Source of the DNA: Euborellia annulipes
Taxonomy: Eukaryota > Arthropoda > Insecta > Dermaptera > Anisolabididae
Direction: 5' to 3'
Assembly: GCA_023213315.1 (NCBI GenBank)
Contig: JAKCPI010027661.1
Span: forward strand, 19,463-83,462
Length of the DNA: 64,000 bases
Part shown: in pieces, positions 44,298 to 54,460 of the stretch
How positions within the stretch are numbered: the stretch's first letter is position 1
How the letters are laid out: each line of letters opens with the position of its first letter
Notes under the pieces: model-generated
The model's database searches: none
Seen by the model: only the letters and a program-made list of their open reading frames with translations
Told to the model about the DNA's origin: nothing
Position numbers and translations under genes: made by a program

Positions 44298-45783
44298 TTA
44301 TTTTTTACATTGGACGTTCTTGGGGTAGTCACAATAATTTTCTTCCACATTGTAGAGGAGTCCTTCAGGGCACTCGAGTTCCCAGGCATCGCCATCGAGA
44401 CCACAAAGGCAGAATTTTGAACAATCCTTGTGAGCCATATAAGTATCAGGTTCAGGACATTTTCCACAATCACCAGCTGGATCCTTGTATTCGATAGACT
44501 CATCGCTTTTGGGTTTGCCTTTTGCCGGGGGAGCAGAAGGCGCAGGTTTCTTCTTTTTGTTAGCTGCAGCCTCCAAAGAGACCACAAGCAGACCCACGCA
44601 GACTAATACCAATAAAGCTAAAAGAGTAATAAGAAAATATAAAATAAATCAATAAGAATATGATGAGAAAAAACTCGAACTTAATTGATATATCAATACA
44701 ATACCAGAAAAATTTCAATAGTCTTTTCGGCATCTTAGGTCATACAGACTACTAATATTTACGATATATTGAGGTTCAGGCACATTTATTTATACTGTTT
44801 GATGATGAATGATTTAAATAAATTCATCTGACTGCTTGGGTTCCGAACTTTGACTTATTGATGTTATAAATATTGACATTTGTCACTATCTCAAGAGCGT
44901 CAGTTTGCCTACTCCTGAACTAGAGGAATTCATAGAACACATTCGAAATGGCAAAATATTTAAATAAATGAATTTTAAATTAAATTTATCTAACTCTTTT
45001 TTTCAAAGGCAATCTTAGTGATATAAAAATAATAAAAATTTCATTAGTTTCTAATAATGACGACCACTTCGTTAACTTAAAAAGAATTGTATTTGGACCA
45101 AGAAGAGGGTCTCAGAAGTAGAGATTCTGCCTCTTGTGCTAGAGGGCTAGAGGTCAAGGGTTCGCATCCCGTCTCATTCTACTAAGATTTTTTCTTTTAA
45201 ATTGGCTACTAATCTTCTTCTCTTCTCACCTTATTCCCGCGATGGTCGGCGGACCTCACTCTTTCCCTCCAACCCTACCATGCGTTTTGCGCCCGGAAGA
45301 AATAGAACAGGTCACACCGCACGGTCTGTTGAGAAGAGGAAGGAAGAGACAGACATATAAATAACAGAAGGACTCACTGTCCCAGCTCGGGTAGCTCGTG
45401 GCCGCCATACACGTACTCCCAAGATCTGGGCTTCTGAGCGAGAATTGGCTACCAGTCAAATAAAATAAATAGAAACGGGGTCTGAATGGCCTCTGATGCC
45501 GAAAAAGACCTTAAATAAAATAAATAACTTGATATTTCATATCTTCGGATTATTCCCTATATCTGAAATCTGTTTTAGAAACACTAGTAATACTAATATT
45601 CAACCATTCGAGATCTTAAGTTACCTACGCTTTTGTAAATTCTCAATATTCCTCTACGCTTTGGAAATTATTCTCGCAACAAAACTCTGAATAACTGGCG
45701 AATTGGGAATAAATAAATAACACTGACGCGCAATAAAAACGATTCCTGACTCTCGTGATTATTAACTCTCTCTTACCTTTCAT
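44298..45783 (-). CDS. Secreted peritrophin-like chitin-binding peptide, gene 2
   Basis: Coding exons 45783-45777 (ATG AAA G) and 44617-44298, with a 1159-bp phase-1 intron (donor GTAAGA, acceptor CTCTTTTAG). The 108-aa product starts MKALLVLVCVGLLVVSLEA, a signal peptide, then a Lys/Pro/Ala-rich linker (about residues 20-50) and an 8-Cys CBM14-like domain. The cysteine pattern is the same as in gene 1: CGKC, DCSKFCLC, ELECPEGLLYN, YC and a final VQC. The blocks YMAHKDCSKFC and AWELECP are identical in both proteins. An extracellular chitin-associated role is inferred from the family. The linkers differ in length and composition, whereas the domain is kept, suggesting selection on the domain. 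Confidence 0.88.
44725..44850 (-). repeat. SINE-A copy, old
   Basis: AGTCTTTTCGGCATCTTAGG, GAGGTTCAGGCAC, AAATAAATTCATCTGACTGC and GGTTCCGAAC keep the SINE-A order in reverse; the hairpin is eroded. Confidence 0.6.
45105..45530 (+). repeat. SINE-B copy split by SINE-D
   Basis: tRNA-like head with GGTTCGCATCCCGTC (about 45161-45175), interrupted at AATTGGCTAC, then CGGGGTCTGAATGGCCTCTG and GCCGAAAAAGACCTTAAATA. The GGTCT/AGACC stem is complete. Confidence 0.78.
45210..45442 (-). repeat. SINE-D copy
   Basis: GC-rich 233-bp insert with a 10-bp duplication AATTGGCTAC (45200-45209, 45443-45452). Read on the minus strand it matches 62374-62617 (CCACGAGCT.CCCGAGCTGG; GGTCCGCCGACC; GAAGAAGA tail). 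Confidence 0.82.
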
Positions 45784-45843
45784 GTTGGAAGGTGTCGTTG
45801 TTGCGATACAATTCAAGTATGGATACAATTCAATTTGTTTCAG

Positions 45844-45851
45844 TATTTATA
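45844..45851 (-). promoter_or_regulatory. TATA box, gene 2
   Basis: TATAAATA on the minus strand, about 65 bases before the ATG, in ACTATAAATACTG. Transcription would start about 30 bases downstream, giving a short 5' UTR. Confidence 0.6.
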
Positions 45852-46784
45852 GTAAAATAAATCGCCTCTACTTCAAAGGATTATTTCTGTTGGTTAACTC
45901 TTTTATCTTTAATTAAGATAGTGTTACATGCTGATACATTTTGATGACGATAACTCGATTTCATTGTTTAATAATATAAATGATAAATTTATGTTATAAA
46001 ATAGCAAATATAGATAACAAAGGACAGAACTTGGATTATATTCGCATTTTTTTTTTTTTTTTTTTTTTGGAAACACTTGGAAATTAAAATTTGTTATCAA
46101 GATATTTTTTTTTTTAAATTGAATTGTATAAACATTCATGATTTCTATGAGAATAGATGAATGATCGTGGATGTCATATTTTTTGAAATTAATTAATTAA
46201 AAGATAACAAATGGATATTGCAAGCAAGTTGTTTAAAATGCAATTTAATTAGAATTCCTGGGAAATTTTAATTCATTGACTAATGATTTCACAATTATAT
46301 CTATATATTTCATATATTGACAGACCTTTTTTATGAGTTTTGAGTTAATAAATATGAAAATTAATTATACTAGCAGTGCCGCCCACTTTCGGCGAATTAT
46401 ACATAGGCTTACTGTAGGCTATAGAATGTTTAATTCGATGTATTGATTTTTAAAACTTCTATAGTTTATTATATATTAATTTTTTTTTTATTTAAGTGGA
46501 TCGCTTCCCGTTTAGAAATTTATTCCAATTAAATTTGATTCCATTCAACTAACATAAATAGTGAAGAGGTCTAAATAGTCTCATATGCCAAAAAAACCTT
46601 TAAACGAATTATTACTGTTTATGGCCACTTGAAAGGCCTGGGCTTAACCTCGAAGCTCGATGTGTGGGGGTAAAAAAAAACAAAAAACTTATATTAATTA
46701 CATAAGGATAGTGGTTGGCAGCTAGAAAAAATAAAATCAGATAAAAACAAAATCAATTTCTATTAGAATTTTCTTTATTTGATT
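45852..46784. other. AT-rich stretch with repeat fragments
   Basis: T-run at about 46047-46068, an R7-like head at 46368-46440 (TACTAGCAGTGCCGCCCAC) and a SINE-B 3' fragment at 46541-46620 (GAGGTCTAAATAGTCTCATATGCC). No gene. Confidence 0.45.
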
Positions 46785-46863
46785 GTCAACGTTTCGGACG
46801 CAAGACGCGACCTTTCTCACGACAATCAATCCGAAACGGGGTCCGAAACGTTGACAATCAAAT
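46785..46863. mobile_element. HFB remnant (decayed hammerheads, inverted)
   Basis: TTTGATTGTCAACGTTTCGG and CCGAAACGTTGACAATCAAA are inverted. On the minus strand stem I TGATTGTC/GACAATCA is perfect but the core box is GTGAGAA. The hammerheads point outward. The right edge abuts an R1 first hairpin. Confidence 0.6.
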
Positions 46864-47762
46864 AAAGAAAAAAAATCTGGTGTAACTGGCGCACAGTTTC
46901 CTTCGGTAATCGAAAGTTGTGTTCTGTGCTTGTCACACCAGATTTTTTGTGTCGACATATGTTTAGTTCCCGACAGCCCGGAACATTTGAATGCAGATGT
47001 AAAATTTTTTTTTTTTTTTTTTAAAAACATTCACACTTTTTCTCATTCACACTCACACTCACACACACATTCACACAGTCTTTTCGGCAACTTAGGCCAT
47101 TTAAGACTTTTTACGATATCCGTTGTAATATAAATTATCTATTGTAGGTTCAGGCATTTCTATTTAAGCCATCTGGTATCCAAATGGCTTAAATAAAATC
47201 ATCGGACTGCCTGGGTCCGAACCCGCGACGTTTGGTATAGGAGGGAGGCGCGCTACCTACTACGCCAAACCCGGGGGCGATGTAAAATTTATAAGTATGG
47301 GAAAATATTTATATTTTGTTACCATGGCAACGATTTCTTCTATCTTTCCTATGAAATACGAGAGTAAAGTGGTCTTCAGAAGATTTCAATGGCAACATGA
47401 GAATATACATTTTAAAGAGCATCTAAAAATAATTGATTTATGAATTTAAAAAAAAATCAATGGAGCGAATTTTGAGAAAATCGAAAAAAACTGAAAAAGT
47501 ACATCAGTAAAGCACTAGTACTCTTTGGCCGATTTTGATTAAAAGCTTATTTTAACGCTCCCGGAGGCTGTTTAACTTATATATAAAATTTCAGCCTCAT
47601 AGCTCAAATCATTCATGCTTAAAATTGAACACACACCCACAAACAGACCAGGGGACTTCAAAACGTGTAGGCCTATATCCATCAAAATCACACCGAATTT
47701 TTGACATGAAACCAATAATTTCTCCTTCTACATATTAACACATATAGAGGTAAGAGAAAGTA
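46864..47762 (+). mobile_element. R1 element interrupted by a SINE-A
   Basis: First hairpin partly deleted (AATCTGGTGTAACTGGCGCA joined to TTCGGTAATCG), body and terminal hairpin ending GGTAAGAGAAAGTA. A SINE-A lies inside at 47008-47278. Confidence 0.85.
47008..47278 (-). repeat. SINE-A copy, full length
   Basis: Poly-A tail as poly-T, TG/CA-rich segment, stem-loop, AAGCCATCTGG hairpin, B box GGTTCGGACCC and A box TTTGGCGTAGTAGG, ending GCCCCCGGG. A perfect 12-bp duplication GATGTAAAATTT (46996-47007, 47279-47290) inside R1. Confidence 0.93.
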
Positions 47763-48212
47763 AAAAAATAAATGCCTGGCCATCTAACTCTGACACTCCG
47801 GTGAGATGGCCAAGTGTGACTTTTTTCAAATTTTTTGGTATATCTTTGTAAACGAAGTCGATTTTGTCTTTTATGATTGAAAAGGCAATTTATGGAAAGT
47901 TTCAAGTTATTCTTTTGTATTATGGTTGTCAAAATGGCTTTTGAAAAATCATAGCCATCCCTGAACTTACCTACATTCATTTCAATTTATTTCAATAGGA
48001 ATATTTTATTTTCTATCTAATTTCTTAATTTCTATTTTATTTTATCGGATTATCTATTGCCCCCCCCCCCCTCCCGCTTTCACATCCATCGGTTGAAAAA
48101 ATTCGAGATGATTATTTATATTAAAGTTTTTATTTTATAAAAATAAAATTTGATTCTAATCTGTAAATGGGTAATTTCATATTTTTCTTATTTAATTTTT
48201 TTTTTTTTGCAG
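47763..48212. other. AT-rich stretch
   Basis: A near-palindromic CCTGGCCATCTAACTCTGAC / GTGAGATGGCCAAG at 47774-47815 and a C-run at 48060-48071. It ends in a long pyrimidine tract before the acceptor at 48211-48212. Confidence 0.4.
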
Positions 48213-48337
48213 GCAGCAACCTGTCTTGTCCTGGGCACAGTAACTTCAATTGCTGCTGCTTTTTCATCAGTAAACCCAGAGATGGGCTCGCATTCACACC
48301 GTGTCCACGCTCGGCGGCTCCAGATTATTCATATCAT
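48213..48337 (+). other. Candidate exon (125 nt)
   Basis: Acceptor T(n)GCAG and perfect donor CAT|GTAAGT enclose a unique GC-rich segment. Two frames are open throughout. One gives SPxxNPEMGSHSHRV-type residues and, joined to the next candidate exon at 53812, ends RLQIIHIINRLIGFEK then a stop. The other is Cys/Pro-rich and also reaches a stop in the next exon. Strong splice sites make transcription likely; coding is unproven. Confidence 0.42.
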
Positions 48338-48339
48338 GT

Positions 48340-48897
48340 AAGTAAATATTTAATTTCTGGTTATTCTTATTCTTTTAACAAATATATACAAACGGAAATA
48401 TTTTGACAAACAAAAACAATCATTATTAAAGATGGTTTATTAAATTTTCTTTAAGAAATATTTAATTTCTATACTAGCTGTAAACTCCAGCCCATATATT
48501 TACTTAGTTTAAGATTCCTTAGTTTTCAATCTTTATTATCGGAATTTATTTATTTTCACTGACCATTTATAAAAACTGACAAATTGTATTTATATGAATA
48601 ATTACTTGTTGGGATCTGATGTGGCCCCTATTAAAACTGATTATCTTATTTATTATCAAAGACCGGTGACTGTAGAACAAAATTTCATATTTCCAGACCA
48701 CTAATGTGGCCAATATTTCTGTTTGGAGACCCAAATGTTTGAGGAATATTTCCCTTCTTCTCATCCAAGACAATTAAAATGAATAATTTTATTTTTTTTA
48801 ATAAATACAATTTTTTATTATTGGGAAAAATAAGTAATTTTTTTGTTATTATTAGGAAAATTTTTAATTACAGACCACATTTTTTTATTTATTAAAA
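48340..48897. other. AT-rich stretch
   Basis: No gene or clear repeat. ATACTAGCTGTAAACTCCAG at about 48472 resembles an R7 head. Confidence 0.4.
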
Positions 48898-49020
48898 ATA
48901 TAAATACTGTACAACGTTTCGACTGCTTATTCTGCAGCCGTTCCCAAGTACTGTTCACTTGCTCCGACTCAAGTCGCAGCCGGAACGTTGTACAGTATTT
49001 ATATTTTTAATAAATAATTT
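48898..49020. mobile_element. HFB remnant, decayed
   Basis: TAAATACTGTACAACGTT and AACGTTGTACAGTATTTA are outward-facing ends of an inverted pair. GAAACGTT is present on the minus strand but the core box is lost (TTGGGAA). Confidence 0.5.
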
Positions 49021-49183
49021 TAATACAAAAATCTGGTCTATAGTTAAAAATAGTGTAATACAAACACTAATAATGAAAATCAATATAATATCAATATAAT
49101 AATATTTAATGTCTGGAAATACATTGAGGAAGGATGTGAAAATACTGGCAGCCAAAAATAAAACGCTCTCAATTCCCTTTGAA

Positions 49184-49229
49184 TGTCCAGACGTTTCAGG
49201 CAAAATTTACTCGCCCATCCTCAGTAAAC
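49184..49229 (-). ncRNA. Solo hammerhead ribozyme motif, intact core
   Basis: The minus strand reads GTTTA (stem I), CTGAGGA, a stem II with GGGC..GCCT, GAAACGTC, then TGGAC closing stem I with wobble pairs. An AATTGAGAGCG..TTTTATTTTTGGCTGCC tail follows. Confidence 0.62.
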
Positions 49230-49239
49230 TTTTCTAGTG

Positions 49240-50069
49240 GGAGCGAACATGGGAGAATATTTATATTTTGTTACCATGGCATCAGCGGCGTAACTAGCCT
49301 TTGAGGGCGGAGGGGTCGAAGCTCAACTGGGGCGCCGTTTATCGTTCGACTTTTTTTTTTGTATTCGAATCTCGTTCGATCTTTTTTTTTGTGTTTTCTC
49401 TTTTTTTTCTCCTGATTTGTGATATGAAATGAATTTATTATGAAATTTCAAAAAAAAAGCCGGAGATTTTGGGAAAAAGCCGGAAAGCCGGATGCGCGAG
49501 GGGCGCCAAAAGCTTGATGGGCCTGAGGCGGGAGGGTGGGGGGCGAGCGCCCCCTTCGTCCCCACCTCGATACGCTACTGCATGGCAACCATTTCTCCTA
49601 TCTTTCCTATGAAGTGTAAGAGTAAAGTGGTCGTCAGAAGATTTCATTGACAAAATGAGAATATACCCCACATAAAAATATTAAAGAGCATCTAAAAAAT
49701 AATTGATTTTTAAATTTTAATCAAAATCGTTGGAGCGAATTTTGAGAAAATCAAAAAAACTGAAAAAGTACAATAGTAAAGTAGTAGTACTCTTTGGCCG
49801 ATTTTGTTTAAAAGCTTATTTTCGCGCTTCAGGGGGGTGTCTAACTTAAATATAAAATCTCAACCCCCCCTCCCCAGCTCATTTCCTTCATGCTTTAAAA
49901 TTGGATACAGACACACACATACACACACAGACAGACCATGTCACGAAAACCACTTTTTTGGATTGAGGGGACCTCAAAAGATCCATCAAAATCTCGTCAT
50001 CGAATTTTTGACATGAATCCAATACTTTCTCTCTATATATATTAACATATATAGTGGTAAGAGAAAGTA
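49240..50069 (+). mobile_element. R1 element, 5'-truncated, split by a hAT MITE
   Basis: Starts at ACATGGGAGAATATTTATAT, resumes after the MITE with CATGGCAACCATTTCTCC and ends with the terminal hairpin (GGTAAGAGAAAGTA at 50069). Confidence 0.84.
49283..49580. mobile_element. hAT MITE, 298 bp
   Basis: Ends CAGCGGCGTAACTAGCC and TACGCTACTG, duplication CATGGCAT/CATGGCAA (49275-49282, 49581-49588; 7 of 8 match) inside the conserved ATGGCAACC of R1. GCC-rich inside. Confidence 0.85.
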
Positions 50070-50071
50070 AA

Positions 50072-51063
50072 AAAAAAAACAAAATGATTTATAAATACCC
50101 TAAAATAATCTTAAATCTTTCAAATATATGAAAAAATTTTCTTGAACCCCCCCCCCCATCAAAAATTTCTGGCTACGCCTTTGTATTTTATGTTTACTAA
50201 AATACATTATCTTTAAGATATACTGGGTATGAGATTATACTATTTAAAGAAAAATATTTTTTATCCGCGAGTGTATAAAATTTCCATTTGAGAGTGTGAA
50301 TAAATTGACTAGTTGATTCATTCACAAGGTTGTTTTCCCTCCCTTCTATCTGCGGAATTGAAATTTCTTCCAGTTATAATATGTTTTTCCAAACAAAACA
50401 AACAAACAAACAAATCCCTGGAGCAATCTTTAATTGAAGAGGAGGGAACTAATATATTTTACTAATAATTGCCGCAATTAGTGGCGTTTTTGCAACTGTG
50501 TCCGGTATAGGGGTGGGGCGAATAATTATACAGTGTTTTTAACGCCGTTTCGGGTGCAGTCTTAATTGGCTCCAACGTCTAATGAGGTGGAAGAATATTA
50601 TTTATTATTAGCCAACATTTATTTTGTAAACACTTAGTAAATAAAATCCATTTGCTGATGACGATGACCTCTTAAGCATAAAATTTCCATTCGTAGTGCA
50701 TTGAATGCAGTTGACGAGAAAGTGGGAGGGGGGAATTTATTTTTAACATTTAAATAAATATCTTTAATATATTAAAATTTATGTTTTTTAAATATAATTA
50801 AATTAGACTTATTTATTTCTGCCATATTATCGTATTCATTATCAATGAAAATATATTAGACTACTACAAAAAATTTTTCTTCTATCGACTCATCGATTAA
50901 TTAAGCCTATATAAAATCAAAGTGACAAATGATAAATTAATTTAAAAAAATATATTTATAGACTTACCATCTTGAGAATCCTGCTAACTAGAGGCAAAGA
51001 AAAAGTCATTGGCTGTTTGATTTAATTAATAAGTCAATGGAATAAAAAACTAGTATTTTGTAT
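50072..51063. other. Unique stretch, partly GC-richer
   Basis: 50440-50720 is less AT-rich (GCCGCAATTAGTGGCG; TTAACGCCGTTTCGGGTGC) and unlike the repeats; possibly regulatory. No exon is evident. Confidence 0.35.
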
Positions 51064-51126
51064 TTTTCTTTCTCTTACCTATATATAGTGAGAAAAGTAT
51101 TGCAAACATGCAAAAATTTTGATGAA
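51064..51126 (-). mobile_element. R1 terminal-hairpin fragment
   Basis: CTTTCTCTTACCTATATATAGTGAGAAAAGTATT and ATTTTGATGAAAA, then cut by the next MITE. Confidence 0.65.
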
Positions 51127-51129
51127 AAT

Positions 51130-51370
51130 TAGGGTCCGACCAAAACAAGATTTTTAACCGAAACCGAATTTCGGACTCAATCTTAGTTTCTGCGGAAACC
51201 GTAACCGAAACCGAAACTTTTATTTCCTACAAAAAATTCATATCATTTTACCTTTTCTTCCTTTTTTTGTTTTTTTTTTTTTTGAAATTTTTTGCGCTGT
51301 ACGGAAATTTTTTTCCTCTCTCGTGAAAATCATTTTTCCTTTTTATTAGGGAGACGTAATTTTTAATAAT
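51130..51370. mobile_element. hAT-like MITE, CCGAAACCGAA family, one end
   Basis: AATTAGGGTCCGACCAAAAC and repeated CCGAAACC motifs as at 17227-17490. The right end is missing. Confidence 0.55.
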
Positions 51371-51406
51371 TCCTCAGGACTGGGGGTCTTGGGTTCGCAT
51401 CCCGCA

Positions 51407-51830
51407 GTGGCGTCATTTTAACTTTTTCTTCGGGGGGGGGGGAGGGGGGCAAACTTTTTTCTTAAACTTTACCTACAAATAGGTACTCTAATTTGGCCAA
51501 AAGATATATTTTTTTTTTTATTTAATTACCCCTTTTTCGGCTGCAGAGGCCATTAGGGTTACATATTAAATTTATAATACCGATGGCTACCGGGGGACGT
51601 TCAACACGCTGATTTCGGGGGGTCACCAATCCCAGATTTCGCCGCGCTTGACATTGCTTAACAGCGACGATTGTGGTGACTGTTGCTCTACTCCGTTGCC
51701 AGGCCCCCCGGCCCAAAAGATATTTAATTTAATTAATTGTTTAATTTTGTAGAGTTTAAATACTCGTAGATATATTTTGAAATATTTTATTACCCCCCCT
51801 TGTTGCCTTTGGCGGGCAAGTTTATTTCTA
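51407..51830. mobile_element. hAT-like MITE split by a SINE-C
   Basis: Left end CAGTGGCGTCATTTTAAC with a G-run. The interior (TTTACCTACAAATAGGTACT; AATACTCGTAGATATATTTT) matches 18735-18997 in reverse. Inserted directly after a SINE-B head fragment (GGTTCGCATCCCG at 51392-51404). Confidence 0.6.
51508..51713 (-). repeat. SINE-C copy
   Basis: Poly-T (tail), CCCCTTTTTCGGCTGCAGAG, CCATTAGGGT, CCGATGGCTACCGGGGG and the 5' end GGCCTGGCAACGGAGTAGAG on the minus strand. An 11-bp duplication CCAAAAGATAT (51497-51507, 51714-51724). Stem ACCCT/AGGGGT intact. Confidence 0.85.
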
Positions 51831-51834
51831 ATTT

Positions 51835-52882
51835 AGGAAACATATGTAGGCTATATACATTAATACATTTTTCTTTTGAATAATAGAGGGGTCCCGCAAT
51901 CTTTACTTCTCGAATACCCCTTGTTGGATTGCTATCCTATAAAAGAAATTAATAAAATATTATAAGTTTTATATATGATAATAATAATAATAATAACCCT
52001 TTGACTTTTATTTACATACATTTCTAATGAAAATATTTCAATTAATTGTATTTAAATATTTTTTCAATAAAAATAAATATGTAGATAGAATAAATTAAAA
52101 AAAAAATAACATACAAACATGCAAATTTATAAATTTTATATTATTAGAAATTAATTGAATCGTTGCGTAATTATTTATTTATTATCTGGAGCCCACAATG
52201 TCTGTCTGGATGTTAATTTCTTGATGGAATAATGAGATTCATTTCGCATGATTAAAAAAGGTTAAAAACTAGTTTCTGATATGCATAAATGTTTAATATA
52301 CTTGAATACATGTTTGTTGTGTTTGCGTTATCCATTTTACTCCCCCCCCCCCCACCCCGCTCTCCAACTTTATCGTATCGTCTTTAAGGTAGAAAAATTG
52401 CTTTTCAATTAATTTTTTCCTCACACTTGCTTACATCTAACAAATCAATCAAGTGTGGTTGAAAAAAAAAAATAAAAACAACTTGGCTCTCTTCTATCTT
52501 GATAAAATGTATTTCAAAGTAGTTTTCATTTTTATTCTAATTAATACTTAGAGCGAGAGAGAAAAAGACACGAGTCAACTTCTTCCTTCATTTTGCTGGA
52601 CTTGAATTTTTTTTAAATCGTGTTTAAGATCTTTTAAGATTTTTCTCTGACAAAGAATTTTTTTTTTTTTTTCATTAAAAAAAAATTTTTCCAAGGACGT
52701 AAGATTGATCGACTGGAGACAAATAATATTTAACTTTTTTAATCCACTTTTTGTTTTTATTTATTCGTCACGCTTTTGAATAAAATTTAATAATAAAAAT
52801 ATATGATTAGGTTACTCTGAAATTTTAAATGTTTTTGACTGTTTAGTCATGTCGGTTTAAGAAAGTGGTGTCTTTTTTTTTT
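51835..52882. other. AT-rich stretch
   Basis: (AAT)n at about 51979-51997, C-run at 52331-52345, T-run near 52658-52672. No gene. Confidence 0.45.
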
Positions 52883-53300
52883 TTACTTTTTCTTACCTAA
52901 TGTTATAAGTTATATGTTAATTTATATAGAAAGAAAGTATTGGTTTTGATGGAAATACATCCCCTCAATCAAAAAAAGTATCCCGCAAAATTGTCTGTCT
53001 GTTTGTGTTTAATTTAAAGCATGAAGGAATTGAGCTACGAAGCCGAAATTTTATATTTAAGTAGGCTTTTTATCAAAATCGGCCAAAAAGGACTAGGGTT
53101 TTACCAATGTACTTTTTAACTTTTTTTCGATTTTCTCATAATCCGCTCTAACAATTTTGATTAAATTTCAAAAATCAATAATTTTTTAGATGCCCTTTAA
53201 AACTTATATTCGCATTTTTTTTTTAAAGCATATTTCACTCTTGTACTCTAATAAGAGAAATGGGAACAAAATATTGATATAAATATTTAGTTTTGAGTTA
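52883..53300 (-). mobile_element. R1 fragment, diverged
   Basis: Terminal hairpin (TTTACTTTTTCTTACC..AGAAAGAAAGTATTGG) and body to CACTCTTGTACTC. The first hairpin is absent. Confidence 0.75.
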
Positions 53301-53404
53301 AACATCTTGAATAAGTAAAAAAGTAAAAAGTTAAGATGTAAATTTAAACAACTTCCCAATCATAACAAGTAAAAAAACAAAACAAAAAGCTTTATGTCTT
53401 TGTA

Positions 53405-53637
53405 CAGTGAGCGCCTCAATTAAGTCCCCACTTGATAGCTTTAGCCTTAAGTATATGGTATAGTATATGGTGTAAAGTGAAATAATTTTAATGACCGAAA
53501 AGGTAAAACTTAAAATCTGGTACAGATGATTTTATTTTACCTTTTAAAATTTAAAATAATTTCACCATTTACCATATTCTATACCATTTACTTAAGGCTC
53601 AAGCTATCAGGTGGGAACTTAATTGTGGCGCTCACTG
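53405..53637. mobile_element. mariner-type MITE, CAGTGAGCGCC family
   Basis: CAGTGAGCGCCTCAATTAAG / CTTAATTGTGGCGCTCACTG, TA on each side (53403-53404, 53638-53639). 233 bp, no coding capacity. Confidence 0.92.
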
Positions 53638-53811
53638 TACCAGGATGGAAATTCCACATCTTGTTTTAATGGTCACCGGTTCACTTTCTTTTCTGAGCAA
53701 AAAAAATTAATTCAAATTACAATTAGCTGCCAAATAATTTGGGGATGGACACAGATGCCGAAAAATAAAAAAAAATAAATATTGGTTAATTTTTTTTCTT
53801 CTCCATTTCAG

Positions 53812-53959
53812 AAATCGACTAATCGGCTTCGAGAAGTGATAAGTGTATGAAGACCATCCGCCATTAGACTTCGCCACTTAGGACTACGGGAGATGTACCC
53901 GACTAAGTCATCAAGGCAGTCACTGCAGCTGATTCCAGAGTGTAGCAGCTATATTACAA
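53812..53959 (+). other. Candidate exon (148 nt)
   Basis: Strong acceptor TTTCTTCTCCATTTCAG at 53810-53811 and a weaker donor TTACAA|GTCAGT. Unique and GC-richer, with several stops in every frame after the first 30-40 bases, so it would be a last coding plus UTR exon or a non-coding exon. Confidence 0.4.
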
Positions 53960-54176
53960 GTCAGTATAATCATTTATTTAAATTTTCTTAATTTGGTCTA
54001 AATATATTATGATATTTTGACATAGGTGCATGGATATGATGTTATTAATAATGTAATTCTCTCATTTCGGAGACCCTTTAAATAGATAAAGATTTAAATT
54101 CTAATTTTTTAAATAATAATTAATTCTATTTTCATAAATCTTACTGGCATAGGGTGTCGTTGTTCTTCCCTTTTAG

Positions 54177-54302
54177 TTAGGCAGGTCTCCCTGGGGAGGA
54201 TTTCGCTTTTGACTGATATCCGAGAGACTAAGAGAATCCCTCTATTGTGTGTCAGTTTCTTTGAGAGAAGAGAGTGTTTTTCTCTTTCTCAGAAACCGGG
54301 TG
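54177..54302 (+). other. Candidate exon (126 nt)
   Basis: Acceptor CGTTGTTCTTCCCTTTTAG and perfect donor GGGTG|GTAAGT enclose a unique segment (GGCAGGTCTCCCTGGGG). Stops occur in all frames. With the exon at 53812 it suggests a spliced UTR or non-coding RNA. Confidence 0.4.
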
Positions 54303-54460
54303 GTAAGTGCTGTGTTCTGGACCTTGGTTGTTTCAGGACAGTGTGAGTTAATTTTCAAGATGTTAGAAGTTGGTTAGGATATTGTTAGCTTTTAGGGTTC
54401 TTTTTTTTCATTTTGTTTCTGAGATGTATCAAGGGGGTTCTTAAGTATCTGTATTGATTT

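Larger units (their letters stand above)
44618..45776 (-). other. Intron of chitin-binding gene 2
   Basis: GT-AG intron, phase 1, nearly the same length as in gene 1 but with different mobile content: a worn SINE-A (44725-44850), a SINE-B (45105-45530) and a SINE-D inside it. Confidence 0.82.

Noticed and set aside
44261..44587. 108-residue frame overlapping chitin-binding gene 2
   Set aside because: It is a shifted reading of the same exon, lacking Cys spacing and a signal peptide.
45110..45180. tRNA gene upstream of gene 2 exon 2
   Set aside because: The B box GGTTCGCATCC is good, but it continues into the SINE-B body; no acceptor stem closes.
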